The notes under the pieces: model-generated | Told to the model about the DNA's origin: nothing | What the model saw: only the letters and a program-made list of their open reading frames with translations | Database searches by the model: none | From: Lineus longissimus | Lineage: Eukaryota; Nemertea; Pilidiophora; Heteronemertea; Lineidae | NCBI RefSeq assembly: GCF_910592395.1 | Contig: NC_088322.1 | Location: 4,399,431 to 4,463,430 of the forward strand | DNA length: 64,000 nt | Direction of reading: 5' to 3' | Position numbers and translations under genes: made by a program | In this document: one piece after another, positions 18,615 through 28,587 of the stretch | Numbering within the stretch: position 1 is the first letter of the stretch | Layout: each line of letters begins with the position of its first letter

Positions 18615-18790
18615 TGTGTTTGTTAGGTTTGTTTAAGTGTGGACTTTCATGTATTTATCTCATTTTTGTCAAATTTTGAAATAATCAACAATATTAACAA
18701 ACTCAGGGTTCATATTTATATATCAGGGTAAGTACGGACAAACTCACATTACTGCGTACAACATCTATCCTCTACAGAACACAATCAAAC

Positions 18791-19351
18791 ATGGCAAGTT
18801 CAACTTTAGATAACAGAAAAAGATGTTTTGCGGATTTAACAAATGTTATTGACCTAAATGCTTGTGTCGTTAAAACAAGGGTCCTACCCCCATCATTTAA
18901 TGAACATCCCCCAAACCCATTTGTTACTGAAAACAGCGCTGAAGAAGGCAACGGTGATGATTCAAACAGCGATATTAGTGTAGGGTCACTTACGTTAGAA
19001 AGATGGCAGGAGGACTGGGAATGTTCACAATGCTGCGAATATTGTGTTGAAAGATTTGGAGAAGATGCCGTTGGCTATATCTCGCAAGGTATTTTAGTGG
19101 GGTATTTACAAAACGTCGATGATGAGGCGTTTAAGAAATTCTATGACGAAACTGCGGAAAATCACGAGTGCCTGGCATGTCAAATTAAACTGGACGAAGG
19201 TGACGGGAGGGAAGAGATGTACGAAACAGTGGTGCTACACGATAATTGTACACTGGAAGATGAAATGGGCTGCGTTGAATGTGAATTTCTCATGTCGCGC
19301 TCAAATAAACGCGACGTGCAAGTTGTAGACACGATAAAGAATTTATTGTAA
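18791..19351 (+). CDS. Cys-rich, acidic small protein
   Basis: The protein has 186 residues from a clear ATG. It carries CSQCCEYC at about residue 78, CLACQ near 136 and CVECEF near 163, so a zinc-binding fold is likely. The N-terminal third is polar and has an acidic stretch (EEGNGDDSNSD). There is no signal peptide or membrane segment. AATAAA overlaps the stop region (TAATAAAAT), giving a short 3' UTR before an ACTTCC motif. Size, acidity and clustered Cys fit a small viral regulator, but no family is recognised. Confidence 0.7.
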   Translation: MASSTLDNRKRCFADLTNVIDLNACVVKTRVLPPSFNEHPPNPFVTENSAEEGNGDDSNSDISVGSLTLERWQEDWECSQCCEYCVERFGEDAVGYISQGILVGYLQNVDDEAFKKFYDETAENHECLACQIKLDEGDGREEMYETVVLHDNCTLEDEMGCVECEFLMSRSNKRDVQVVDTIKNLL

Positions 19352-19564
19352 TAAAATATCGTATTTTTAACTTCCTGGTTAAACATTTTTATTTTTAAAA
19401 CACAGACAAGGACGTCATTGTTTTTGAACTTTTCAACGTCTCAGCTGCATTTTCCCCATTTGGTGTCGGTTAGTGGCCAACAATTGCAACAAAAAACAGT
19501 TTTGTGTATATTTTGTGTCCAGGATCATCGAAATCAATTCATTTGCATCGGAACCCTCACCAAC

Positions 19565-20185
19565 ATGACTAATAACAGCGAAAACGCATCATCAATATAT
19601 TACCTTTTCGAGATGGACCTCCACAACCACCACCACCCGCGTATTAACCCACATTTCATAAAAGATGAAGGATCGGGACTATCTGCGATTCCGGTTCCAT
19701 TGGGTATGCCGATGCAATACGAGAATATAAAGCACGAAAACATCAAAACGGAGGAAATTTATTCTGCGGTAAATGCTGAAAACACGTGTCCTATTCTCAA
19801 TCCTGCTGTAACACCAAGTTCAATAGTGAAACACAAAGAAACCGTCGAAACAAGAACACCGAATGTTAAAACCGAACGTAATATCGAAGACCTTGGCTAC
19901 TGGTGTAATACGCCACCAAAAAGGATGAAAAAGACCGATTATTCATCAGCAGAACAGGCTGAAAGGATGGAACTGCGAAAGAAACGAAATCGTGAAGCTG
20001 CGGCAAAATGTCGACAACGAAAGGAGCAAAGGAGACAAGAATTGGAGGAACAAGTTGCAAGACTGGAAACTGAATTGAATGAACGTACGGACGAAGTTGA
20101 CGGACTAAAACAACAAGTCGATCATTTACAGACACTTTTGTGCCTGCATGCACCTACTTGCAAAATCAAAGTTGAAGGTGAATAA
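19565..20185 (+). CDS. Viral bZIP transcription factor (Fos/ATF3-like)
   Basis: From ATG 19565 the product has 206 residues. The C-terminal 75 residues are a full bZIP domain. The basic region RNREAAAKCRQRKEQRR carries the N-x2-AA-x2-C-R signature that reads TGACTCA/TGACGTCA sites. A leucine zipper follows, then the tail HAPTCKI typical of Fos and ATF3/JDP2. Two IKxE-type motifs upstream (around residues 50-60) are candidate SUMO sites. It should dimerise with host AP-1 proteins in the nucleus and redirect transcription, as Meq of avian herpesvirus does. The gene was probably captured from a host. AATAAA lies about 45 bp after the stop. Confidence 0.85.
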   Translation: MTNNSENASSIYYLFEMDLHNHHHPRINPHFIKDEGSGLSAIPVPLGMPMQYENIKHENIKTEEIYSAVNAENTCPILNPAVTPSSIVKHKETVETRTPNVKTERNIEDLGYWCNTPPKRMKKTDYSSAEQAERMELRKKRNREAAAKCRQRKEQRRQELEEQVARLETELNERTDEVDGLKQQVDHLQTLLCLHAPTCKIKVEGE

Positions 20186-20540
20186 TAAACTATAAAAAAT
20201 GAATACTTTGTAAAATTATAAATTGTGAATAAAATCAAACTAAAAATATATATAATAATAACACGTATTTTATTAGTACTTCCTTATGGAACCATAATAT
20301 AATTTCTACATCCTTATCGGTTTGGCATTCGCATATACCACATACCCAAAACCTGTAAAATCACCTACCCGGAAGTAAAAATACAATAGAAAATGTATTG
20401 CAACACGCTAACTTCCTCTTCAACTACCCTTACACATTTGGTCGATTTGTGTAAGGGTAAATTTTACAATGGCGAAAGGGAAGTTAGACATTTTATATAA
20501 ATCCATGTACTGATATTCCGGAAGTTAGAAAAAAAGTCAG
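20186..20540. repeat. Intergenic stretch with TTTGGTCGATT hairpin
   Basis: No gene is seen. A perfect 12-bp stem at 20425-20459 (TACCCTTACACA and its complement) encloses TTTGGTCGATT, the same loop as the hairpins of the large repeats, although the stem differs. Several ACTTCC/GGAAGT copies flank it. Confidence 0.6.
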
Positions 20541-20753
20541 TTATCGTTCCACGATCAAAGCTGCGATGTCTGTGTCCATCACAATGCTTCCTTCTACCTC
20601 CATATCATTGAGGAAGTTTAAAAGATGTACACAAAAATGTATTACAACACCGTAACATCCGGAAAAAAGTCGCCCGAGTGGGAGTATGATTTTTTCCACC
20701 TCCGATACACCATCTCCTGAAGAGGAAGTTAGAAATTTAAATTCATAGTACAT
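20541..20753 (-). CDS. Small ORF, hypothetical
   Basis: This is a 70-codon frame with an ATG between two repeat-rich intergenic stretches. The N-terminal half is polar, followed by a hydrophobic segment (GCYGVVIHFCVHLLNFL) and an acidic end. It could be a small membrane protein. Nothing is recognised and chance cannot be ruled out, although no longer frame overlaps it. Confidence 0.3.
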   Translation of the reverse strand: MYYEFKFLTSSSGDGVSEVEKIILPLGRLFSGCYGVVIHFCVHLLNFLNDMEVEGSIVMDTDIAALIVER

Positions 20754-20873
20754 TTGGACTTAGAGAATTTTCACCAAAATATTTTTTGACTCTGAACAAG
20801 GAAGTTGGGATTGTAAAATATTTTTCATTGTATTTCAATCAAAATTTATAATTTTCCATGTGGGCGGTATATT

Positions 20874-21275
20874 CTAAACATCTGAATTGTCAATAATTTC
20901 TTGTAGTTCTTCGAATAAATCTTCATGATAATCTAAATCGTCTGTGTATATTGTTACTTCTGGTGGTAGGAATTCGATATCGGGGTCCTGAATGGATTCT
21001 GCATCACTACCACTGTCCACTGGTTCTTCACCGGGTTCTTCTACTTTAGCCGCTGCTGACGTTTCGCTGTCAGACCAATCCCCACCCAATTCTGCGGGAA
21101 CCACAGAAGGTGAGAACCCAGGTGATAGCGGTGATCTTGGTCTTTGCGTTGATTCGGGTGGTGGCGATGGTGTCCTACTTCTTGTGTAAAGTGGATAATA
21201 CGGTGAACGGGGTTTATATCTTTCGTCTATGCGAATGTATCTGCCTGTGTCGATAGAAAATCGTCGTAAATTAAC
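20874..21275 (-). CDS. ATG-less frame: Pro/Arg-rich then acidic domain
   Basis: The frame is open from 21275 to the stop at 20874 (133 codons) but has no ATG. It starts inside the last 50 bases of the 21227 gene in a different frame (-1 relative to it). It reads Arg/Pro/Ser-rich (YKPRSPYYPLY, SPSPPPES-like) and then acidic, ending DDLDYHEDLFEELQEIIDNSDV, which looks like a transactivation tail. Low-complexity coding character makes it unlikely to be random. It may be the C-terminus of the 21227 protein lost by a one-base change or reached by -1 frameshifting. It may also be a 3' exon; a CCCGCAG acceptor lies near 21102. Confidence 0.45.
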   Translation of the reverse strand, partial: VNLRRFSIDTGRYIRIDERYKPRSPYYPLYTRSRTPSPPPESTQRPRSPLSPGFSPSVVPAELGGDWSDSETSAAAKVEEPGEEPVDSGSDAESIQDPDIEFLPPEVTIYTDDLDYHEDLFEELQEIIDNSDV

Positions 21276-24200
21276 TTATCATTGTTCATCTCCTCCTCGC
21301 GATTCACCATATTATCTACTTCACGACTTGTAGGCGTATTTGTATACCACTTGTGTTCATCTAAAGAGGTTTGTTCAAATTGCTTGGTGATTCGTTCCAT
21401 CAACTCCGCCGTTGTTGTTTTACTAACGTATGCATCGGGTTTGAGTTTGGAAGTGAAAGAAATCGGTTTCGCGGCCTCCAGGACGACATCTCTTGTGCTC
21501 TCGACTTCTGTGAGTGTATCCTGTAGGAAATTTCTGTCGATTAATACGTTTTCATCGTCACAGAATCTTTTAATCGAGTCCTGCACTTCTGTATCACTCA
21601 GCCTTAAGTCGTCGTCGTCGTCAGAATCGGGCAACGCTGTTCGCAGTCCAATATCAATTTCACTTCCTTCGGACTTTGTTTCGATTTCAACCTCTGTTTT
21701 AACTTCCGGTTCAGTTGGTTGTTCTATCGGTTGTACGGCTTCTGGGTCAGTATCTGGATCAGAGTCGGGGTCATCTCCAGATTCTGTTTCAGATTCTGTC
21801 TCTGCACCTGTTTCTTCAGACTCAGACTCTGTTTCGGTCTCTCCCTCACCCTCAGACTCTGTTTCCGATTCTGACTCTGTTTCTGGCTCAGGCTCTGGCT
21901 CAGGTTCGGGTTCTGGTTGTGGCTCTTGTAAAGCACTTCGCGCTGCAGCTACCACCATGTCTATATGCGATGCAACGTTCAGAGGTCTGTTACCCGTATC
22001 TGCTGGCCTTCTTACGTGAATTTGCACCAAGTCGTCTATGTCAGCGCCGTTTTCTGAAACATACTCGTCTAGATAGCCCACAATATCGATCATCTCAGCT
22101 TCGTCGTTAGAGTGTTGCGTGTACATCAAATCCTTCCTCTTTTCATTCTTTGGTGTCTCTGGTTTGTTTAGAACAGAATCGTCAAGAGAAAAGAGAAAAT
22201 TATTACCACTTTCTGCCCATTTCAACGCCAATTTGCTAAGTGAATAAACGAATCGCGTTGACCAGAACTCCGGTTCCATTAACGCAGCCATTTTACCCAT
22301 GGTGATTGATCCTGTGTCATATGTGTTGTTCATAAACAGAGACAACCTATTACTGAGAAGCGTCATCACATCTTCTACGTTGCTCACGTGTATCAATTTA
22401 TCCCTACTCTCCTGAGTGTATTTCTCAACTGCGTCAGGTTCAAAGGGATCGCTAGCCGTTTGTCCATCTCCACTCTCACATGGCGAAGGATACATGTAAG
22501 CATTGCGATACACGTTAAGTGTCGCGATAAGTTTACCCACCACCATAAATTTAGGTTTGGCCGCTTCGTTATCGATAACGTATTGTGGTACCACGTCTTC
22601 GATTCGTGTGTTTAAACTTATCGCGTACAGCCTCCTATTCGATCCCATGGAGTTGTTTTCCCATCCGCCTGTGCAGAAGCCACGTTTACCCATTTTCGCA
22701 CCAACCTCACTCGTGAACTTGTCGCTGAGCACACGACCTTTACCACCATCGGCATCGGGCAAAAGTTGACAGAGATCCAAAATATCGAGTTTCATATACA
22801 ATATGGCCTCCACCAGGAAACCGTTCATAAATGAGAACCAGTTTTGCTTATTTTTTGCGTTGTTCGAATAATGTGGGAAAGGAGCAGGCGTATTTGCAAG
22901 CACTTCAGCCCACAGTACCGTAGCCACAGTGGACTTGTTGCTTTTCGCAGAGTTGTCGCCGTTCAATTCTCTAGATTGTCTGAGTGATTCCATTACCTGT
23001 GTCAAATGCTCGCCAAGAGTTGAATCGTCGGCTGCCATACCGGTCACCAAACCCTTTGTATAGAATAGTGTATGCAAAGCACACGCTCCTTCTTTCTGTA
23101 AACCTGTCCCGGTGTCTTTATGTTGCTGAGAATCTACCGAATGGCTGACTGTTTTGTCTTCGGGAAACTGGAAATCAATTTTCGTCTTTTTCGCAGCATT
23201 TTTCTTATCCTTATGCGACTGAATATCTTCATTGCGGATTTTCGCCACATTTTCGATAAAGACTCTGGTAATAGCGTGAAAAAACGAATCGTTGTCTTCC
23301 AAATTGGAAACGTCTCTTGGACTATTCTTTAGAGTGTTCATTCTCGTGTCAAATTCCATAGCCAGGGTATTGGACAGTAATTTGATGATGGCTTCGCACA
23401 ATTTCATCGACAATTCGCCTACACTGTCTTCGCTGGTCGCGTCACGAATACCATTATCAGGATTGGACAAAATATTCGGCGTATTGACCTTTTCCCTCGA
23501 ACCGGTCGCAAACACCCTGTCGTCCATGATACTACAAAACATGACCGATTTCGCGGGGTCATGGCCAAAAAGCTGCATGAGTGTTTTGGCAAACGGCAAC
23601 ACCTTATTCGTATCGAGGGTGTTTATCGAAGACGAGTTTTTCAACTCTAATGTTGTGACGCTTTCGAGAGAAATCACAAGTTTCAGAAAACTCCAAAATT
23701 TCGAATGTCTCACATCCGGCGTATCGTCCTTCTGCCTGGAATTCAAAAAATCACAAGTGTCCTTGTACACAGTCGACAGAGAAATCACATCGCCACTTTT
23801 CAATCGAATATTGGTCATGCATTTGTTCACTGTGCCATCGAAAATCCCCATCGCTTCCAAGTACCTAGGTTTCACAGATTCAGCGTAGGCCTTGTAGAAA
23901 TTCGCATCCCACCACGAAAGCAAATCACCAATGTATGTAGGTACCCTCACAGCCACAGTTTCGTGTTGATAAATGCTCTCCATGTTGCGCGGGGTGATTG
24001 GTAGCAGTTGGGCGCTGTCACCACTTTTCCATCTTTCGAATGAACGCCCGAATCCACCTTTGATATCGTAGAAATTTTCCATCTTTCTGATATTATCGAC
24101 ATATGTGTTAAATCTCAAGCTGTCTCTTGTCCTATTTCGATATACCCACTTTCGCTCCAATATTCCCCTGTCTTTCGGTTTTTCTTTTTTCCAAGTCTGA

Positions 24201-24358
24201 TCGGTCTCCAACACGTAGGAAGCGAACAACATGATCGAATCCACTCTTCTTGCCATTTCGTCTAGAATATTATCATCACTTTCAGCCACGATCCAATAGA
24301 CTGTCTGATTTTTGTCTTTGGCTATTCTATCGGGACTATTGCTCGCAAAAGTGGGCAT
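21227..24358 (-). CDS. Large unknown protein with Glu/Ser/Pro repeat tail
   Basis: From ATG 24358 the product has 1043 residues; the non-ATG start at 24394 is unlikely. The first 750 residues are globular, with many helices. Residues ~830-900 are low complexity: PEPEPEPE, then TESESE and GDDPDSDPDT runs. A polar C-terminal domain follows. Size and position beside two other unknown genes suit a capsid or tegument protein, but no motif proves it. Its start overlaps the end of the 24322 gene by 37 bp, so both are probably on one transcript. The acidic tail is typical of viral proteins that bind basic partners or DNA-bound complexes. Confidence 0.7.
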   Translation of the reverse strand: MPTFASNSPDRIAKDKNQTVYWIVAESDDNILDEMARRVDSIMLFASYVLETDQTWKKEKPKDRGILERKWVYRNRTRDSLRFNTYVDNIRKMENFYDIKGGFGRSFERWKSGDSAQLLPITPRNMESIYQHETVAVRVPTYIGDLLSWWDANFYKAYAESVKPRYLEAMGIFDGTVNKCMTNIRLKSGDVISLSTVYKDTCDFLNSRQKDDTPDVRHSKFWSFLKLVISLESVTTLELKNSSSINTLDTNKVLPFAKTLMQLFGHDPAKSVMFCSIMDDRVFATGSREKVNTPNILSNPDNGIRDATSEDSVGELSMKLCEAIIKLLSNTLAMEFDTRMNTLKNSPRDVSNLEDNDSFFHAITRVFIENVAKIRNEDIQSHKDKKNAAKKTKIDFQFPEDKTVSHSVDSQQHKDTGTGLQKEGACALHTLFYTKGLVTGMAADDSTLGEHLTQVMESLRQSRELNGDNSAKSNKSTVATVLWAEVLANTPAPFPHYSNNAKNKQNWFSFMNGFLVEAILYMKLDILDLCQLLPDADGGKGRVLSDKFTSEVGAKMGKRGFCTGGWENNSMGSNRRLYAISLNTRIEDVVPQYVIDNEAAKPKFMVVGKLIATLNVYRNAYMYPSPCESGDGQTASDPFEPDAVEKYTQESRDKLIHVSNVEDVMTLLSNRLSLFMNNTYDTGSITMGKMAALMEPEFWSTRFVYSLSKLALKWAESGNNFLFSLDDSVLNKPETPKNEKRKDLMYTQHSNDEAEMIDIVGYLDEYVSENGADIDDLVQIHVRRPADTGNRPLNVASHIDMVVAAARSALQEPQPEPEPEPEPEPETESESETESEGEGETETESESEETGAETESETESGDDPDSDPDTDPEAVQPIEQPTEPEVKTEVEIETKSEGSEIDIGLRTALPDSDDDDDLRLSDTEVQDSIKRFCDDENVLIDRNFLQDTLTEVESTRDVVLEAAKPISFTSKLKPDAYVSKTTTAELMERITKQFEQTSLDEHKWYTNTPTSREVDNMVNREEEMNNDKLIYDDFLSTQADTFA

Positions 24359-25929
24359 GGTAGGCGTTTTTCTTCGATTTCCTTCGCGAACCAAGTTTTC
24401 AAATTGTTTATGTGATATTTCACAAACTCCAACAGATTGACACCTTCAAATGTTTCTTTGTCGTGCTCTGTAGAGAACAATTCCTTCCAAAATCCACGTC
24501 CGTCGAGTAGGGCACCGATTCCGCCTTCGCAAGTCCAACCGTTTCTTGGGGGAACATTTTGCAACATGTCATGACCGTCGAAAAACTTTTTTACCATTAG
24601 GCGAACCATCACGTCGACCCTTTCGAACACTTGAGTATATCTCATCAGATTTCCTAACTTCCTCTTCATGTAGTCATTTACCAATAACGGATTTATACTC
24701 TGATTTTTGAACGACGTGTTCAAGCCACCCACGAGACAGCTGTCGGATAATACTGTGATAAAACGGATTAACTCCAACGAAGACCAGGTATGTATGGAAA
24801 TTTGTTCATTTGATCCGTCTGTCCATTGTTTTATTTTTCCGTACACTTTGGCACATCTTTCGACCATGTTGGTCTTGACGTTGTTGATTTGTTTGAAATA
24901 GTCATCTAGAAATCCCATGTGCGTACTCACACCGTAGTCAGATTTTAACGTGTTGTAGGAATACTCCACAAAGTGAGGGTTGGCACTAGAAACAAACAGT
25001 GTAGGCAAGTCTTCGAAATTCGCCGGTAAATTCGTGTTGAAAATGCCCAAGTACCGATATAGCTTATAGGCGTCGCCACCACCGCCCTGAGCACCGATGG
25101 TCGATAGGTCTGGCTTATTGGCAAATTCGTTGGTCATGTGAAGTACCCTTTCGAAAAACATGCCCAATTCATTCTGTAAATCGGGCATAGACTCCTCCAC
25201 CAGTGATTTGATCGCTGTACGTGTACCTTTGATTATATTTTGCATATCTTTCTCAACAAACGACTCCGTAAAGCTGTGAATGAGATATTCGAAATTTTTG
25301 CAACTCGTGTACTGTTGTTTGTCCCTTTCGTCATCCAGTTTTGCGTTTCTGTCAATTTGGTCCCTATTCGTAACTGCACTGGTGGCCGTGGACAACAGGG
25401 GGTCGTCAGTTTTACGGTTGTATCCCTTTTGACTCGGGGCCAATTTCACGATGTCTTTTTTCTGACTTTGTGTCAATAAGGTATTTCGTAATTTTGATGG
25501 AAACGAATCAATTTCACTGACACACGTTTCTAACTTATTCGCAATTTCATTGAGTAGGATCAACGCCGTCGGTCTGTCGTACATGCTACTTTGGGTCCCA
25601 GCAGATATGGCCAACTCCTCGGATTGTAAGCGGAACATTTCGCCAAAAGTTATAATATCATTCACATACACGAGCAACACTTTGATGAGGGAAGTGAGAT
25701 TTTTCACAGATTTCGATCGCTTGTCAAAATCTTCTATCAATTTCTTGATTTTCGCACGCTTGTTTACTTCCAAGTGTTGTTGATACGTCTTTACCAGTGC
25801 ATCGGAATAAATTCCACAACCGTTGAGAAATTCAGAAGGGCCATTTTTATTCGCCACAACACTATTGGCGATTTCCACGAGTTTTGCATTCAAAGTGAAC
25901 GAGTGAGATTCGATAAATTTCGTACCCAT
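24322..25929 (-). CDS. Unknown 535-residue protein
   Basis: A clear ATG lies at 25929. The N-terminal half is helical, with coiled-coil potential between residues 50 and 160. A Gly-rich loop (IGAQGGGGDAY) sits near residue 290. No signal peptide, membrane segment or enzyme motif is visible. It overlaps its upstream neighbour by 40 bp and its downstream neighbour by 37 bp, so the three minus-strand genes from 26654 to 21227 form a tight cluster. A structural role is plausible by context only. Confidence 0.7.
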   Translation of the reverse strand: MGTKFIESHSFTLNAKLVEIANSVVANKNGPSEFLNGCGIYSDALVKTYQQHLEVNKRAKIKKLIEDFDKRSKSVKNLTSLIKVLLVYVNDIITFGEMFRLQSEELAISAGTQSSMYDRPTALILLNEIANKLETCVSEIDSFPSKLRNTLLTQSQKKDIVKLAPSQKGYNRKTDDPLLSTATSAVTNRDQIDRNAKLDDERDKQQYTSCKNFEYLIHSFTESFVEKDMQNIIKGTRTAIKSLVEESMPDLQNELGMFFERVLHMTNEFANKPDLSTIGAQGGGGDAYKLYRYLGIFNTNLPANFEDLPTLFVSSANPHFVEYSYNTLKSDYGVSTHMGFLDDYFKQINNVKTNMVERCAKVYGKIKQWTDGSNEQISIHTWSSLELIRFITVLSDSCLVGGLNTSFKNQSINPLLVNDYMKRKLGNLMRYTQVFERVDVMVRLMVKKFFDGHDMLQNVPPRNGWTCEGGIGALLDGRGFWKELFSTEHDKETFEGVNLLEFVKYHINNLKTWFAKEIEEKRLPCPLLRAIVPIE

Positions 25930-26654
25930 GTCCCTTTTCCATTTTTCGGCCTTTTCAATTCGGTACTCGTGTAGAGTACATTGACCTTTTTAAATTTATT
26001 CAAAATGGCGGTCGGGAGTTTATTTGTCAGAATTGTTGGGATGTTTGGCGATTCGGACATATAAGTAGAACTGTCCAAAGCGGGCAACGATAACAAAGCT
26101 ACACGCCACGCAATAGATGGGAAGTGGTTTTCGGAGACTGTGCGGTTGAATTCTGCGTTTGGACACTTGTGATCTGAGATATAAGCACAATTTTTCTCCA
26201 CAAAGGTCTTGTAGTAGATATTCGTGCCATCTTTTTCGATTAGAAACAAATGTATGTAAGGGCAACATGGTCTGCGAGGTACAAAAACCTGTAAGCTGTC
26301 CGACCTGCTAGAATAGGTGACAAAAATCCCCGTTGATGACCAAACAGATTTATCGTCCAAGAGATAAGTGCCCGTGTGAACTCCGAAAGCATCTGTGACC
26401 TGGTGAATCTTTTCAAATTTATCCCCGCCACCACCACCACCACCGCTGTTTATCAATTTATCCACCACGTCTGTCTGCGAAGTAGTCGATCCGTGGTAGG
26501 CCTTCATTTCGTAAAGTATCCCATAATCAGAATAATTTACATTAGGCTCGTCCCACTGCTCAGGGCCTTGTAAATTTCCGGACAGGTACCACTGCGAACC
26601 AGGCACGTAGGCTGAGCGAGTTTCCATAGCCGCTACCGCTGCTGTACTGGCCAT
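25890..26654 (-). CDS. Unknown 254-residue protein
   Basis: The ATG is at 26654, one base from the divergent ATG at 26656. The protein is rich in aromatic and beta-prone residues, with a Gly7 run near residue 70-77 and five Cys between residues 130 and 170. There is no membrane segment. The composition would suit a small capsid component, but this is speculation. It is first in a three-gene overlapping cluster. Confidence 0.65.
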   Translation of the reverse strand: MASTAAVAAMETRSAYVPGSQWYLSGNLQGPEQWDEPNVNYSDYGILYEMKAYHGSTTSQTDVVDKLINSGGGGGGGDKFEKIHQVTDAFGVHTGTYLLDDKSVWSSTGIFVTYSSRSDSLQVFVPRRPCCPYIHLFLIEKDGTNIYYKTFVEKNCAYISDHKCPNAEFNRTVSENHFPSIAWRVALLSLPALDSSTYMSESPNIPTILTNKLPTAILNKFKKVNVLYTSTELKRPKNGKGTWVRNLSNLTRSL

Positions 26655-26655
26655 A

Positions 26656-28587
26656 ATGTTCGACGCAGATGATTTTTTAGCATGTATTACGGTAGACTAC
26701 GATGCCGTTGTGGGTAACATGGAAAATGAAATGGCCAAGATAAACTCGGTGCGACGTAAATATGTAAAAAATGGCAAGAGACACTTTTCGATGGACGAAA
26801 TAACTGCTAGCACTTGCAAGCGGGCACGAATAGATGTCGAACACACGAATTCGTTGTATAAGAAAGGTCACTACAATTACAAGAGTACCAAATGGATCAC
26901 TAAGGTTGAAAATGAAAATAAAAATCGAAAAAGACAGGCTACGTGGAAGATTTCAGATCATCCACCTGTTAAAAAATCCATCACAAACATGGAAAATCTC
27001 GAAAAAAATCAAGACGTCTATTTCACAGTGAACCTAATCGAACAGGTTCGCGTGTACATGTTTAAAGCCACGTCGGAACCGAGTTTAATAAACCGTGGAT
27101 CCATTTGGGATAATAAAAGCAAAACTTGTGGTGACGGCGTTACTTATGAGAACGAAGACGCGTTCTTGAATTCGTGTGCCTCCTTTACGCAAAATTCATC
27201 CAGCAGACAAGTTATGTGCAGCAGAGATCCCAACGGTACTGCTACTGTGTATAAGGTGGCCCCTCGAAATTTAAACATGACAGCCAATCTTGGTATGAAT
27301 ATCTGCGGTGAAGATGTGTTAGCCTCTAATTCCTCTGAAAATACCATCATCGGTGGTTATAGTGTGAAAACGAATAAAAAATCGTCCTCATCGACGAACA
27401 GCTGTTTAAAGTTTTTCAAAACCGATCCAAATCAGACTTTTCAAATCAATGTCAATATGAGTAAAAGCTACGAAGACATGGTTCTTTTTACAAGAGCTGT
27501 ATGTGCAAAAGACGGTTTGGCTGTACCACATGTTTCGAAAACCATCATGACCACGTGCTCCAGCACCATTTATGACCCTTTCATGGGAATAACCAATGAA
27601 CAGTCATATACAGAAAGTTGCACAACACCACTTTTGGAAAAAGAAACATTTCACGCAGACAAACTGGTGGTTACCATTCCACACGAGAATTCTGATGGAC
27701 AACACAATGTCAGTTTTAGGCGGAAAAAGGGCATGAAATCGAAATCAGATTCAACTTCATCAAATAATCATAATAATAGCAAGAGCAATGGTGGGGGACA
27801 GGGTAGACGGTCCAATTACGACGCTATGGAAGCCATACTGGACAATGATGAAGTTAGTATGGAAGTTGATGATTCTGATAACGACGAAAATGAAGAAATC
27901 ACTGGTTATACAGCAATATCAGAAAATAAGGAGCGAAAATCCAACAGTGTTGTTACCACAGGTGATTTGGTAGAGTTACAATTCTTTCCGCGCTGCTGTA
28001 GAGTCAGTGGTCGGTCTAGTAACCAGTTTATGATTGTGATGTGTGAGTTGGTGAAAATGTTCACCTCCCCCACGTCCTCTGTCAAAATGGACATGTTCTT
28101 AGCCAACGTCAAGGCATACATGTCACACAAACTGGGAACACTTATATCTGCCGTAATGAACGATGTTATCGAATTCATTGCCTGGGACATGAAAACTCGC
28201 AAGTTAACACCGAAAATGCAAATGTACCTATTCGAAACGGTCGGCAAGGCAATTGTCGATCAAATCGAGTCAAACAGGAATAATTTTTCCGAATATAACG
28301 TGACGAGTACTTGCAGACGCCCAGGTGGAATGAACACAGATATCAGCGATTACGAAAGCATAAGTTTAAAGTACAAAAACCCTCGGACCAATTCGGAATT
28401 TCTGAACTCTTCTATCTTCGATACCGATTGTAATTTCTTGGACAAGTCAATCAAGAGGAAAACACGTTGCGAAGACATGTGCAAGAAACGTCTAAATCGT
28501 GCAGGTATCATTCGAAGATCAGAAGAGTCCACACTGAGATTCAAGAGAAACTTTGATATGGAACTACCAACAGAAGATGAAAAATGA
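26656..28587 (+). CDS. Unknown 643-residue protein, basic N-terminus
   Basis: It diverges from the 26654 gene with a single base between the ATGs, so any promoter for each lies in the other's coding region. Residues 30-120 are Lys/Arg-rich (RKYVKNGKRHF, RKRQATWK). A His/Asn/Ser-rich linker and acidic EVDDSDNDENEE stretch lie near 390-425. The C-terminal 200 residues look globular, with Cys and basic clusters (RKTRCEDMCKKRL). Nuclear location and DNA or RNA binding are plausible. I recognise no family. Confidence 0.68.
   Translation: MFDADDFLACITVDYDAVVGNMENEMAKINSVRRKYVKNGKRHFSMDEITASTCKRARIDVEHTNSLYKKGHYNYKSTKWITKVENENKNRKRQATWKISDHPPVKKSITNMENLEKNQDVYFTVNLIEQVRVYMFKATSEPSLINRGSIWDNKSKTCGDGVTYENEDAFLNSCASFTQNSSSRQVMCSRDPNGTATVYKVAPRNLNMTANLGMNICGEDVLASNSSENTIIGGYSVKTNKKSSSSTNSCLKFFKTDPNQTFQINVNMSKSYEDMVLFTRAVCAKDGLAVPHVSKTIMTTCSSTIYDPFMGITNEQSYTESCTTPLLEKETFHADKLVVTIPHENSDGQHNVSFRRKKGMKSKSDSTSSNNHNNSKSNGGGQGRRSNYDAMEAILDNDEVSMEVDDSDNDENEEITGYTAISENKERKSNSVVTTGDLVELQFFPRCCRVSGRSSNQFMIVMCELVKMFTSPTSSVKMDMFLANVKAYMSHKLGTLISAVMNDVIEFIAWDMKTRKLTPKMQMYLFETVGKAIVDQIESNRNNFSEYNVTSTCRRPGGMNTDISDYESISLKYKNPRTNSEFLNSSIFDTDCNFLDKSIKRKTRCEDMCKKRLNRAGIIRRSEESTLRFKRNFDMELPTEDEK

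Noticed and set aside
21282-22110. Plus-strand Ser/Val-rich frames
   Set aside because: They are the reverse of the Glu/Ser/Pro-rich coding tail of the 21227 gene.
26376-26573. Plus-strand small frame
   Set aside because: It is antisense to the 25890-26654 gene with no independent support.
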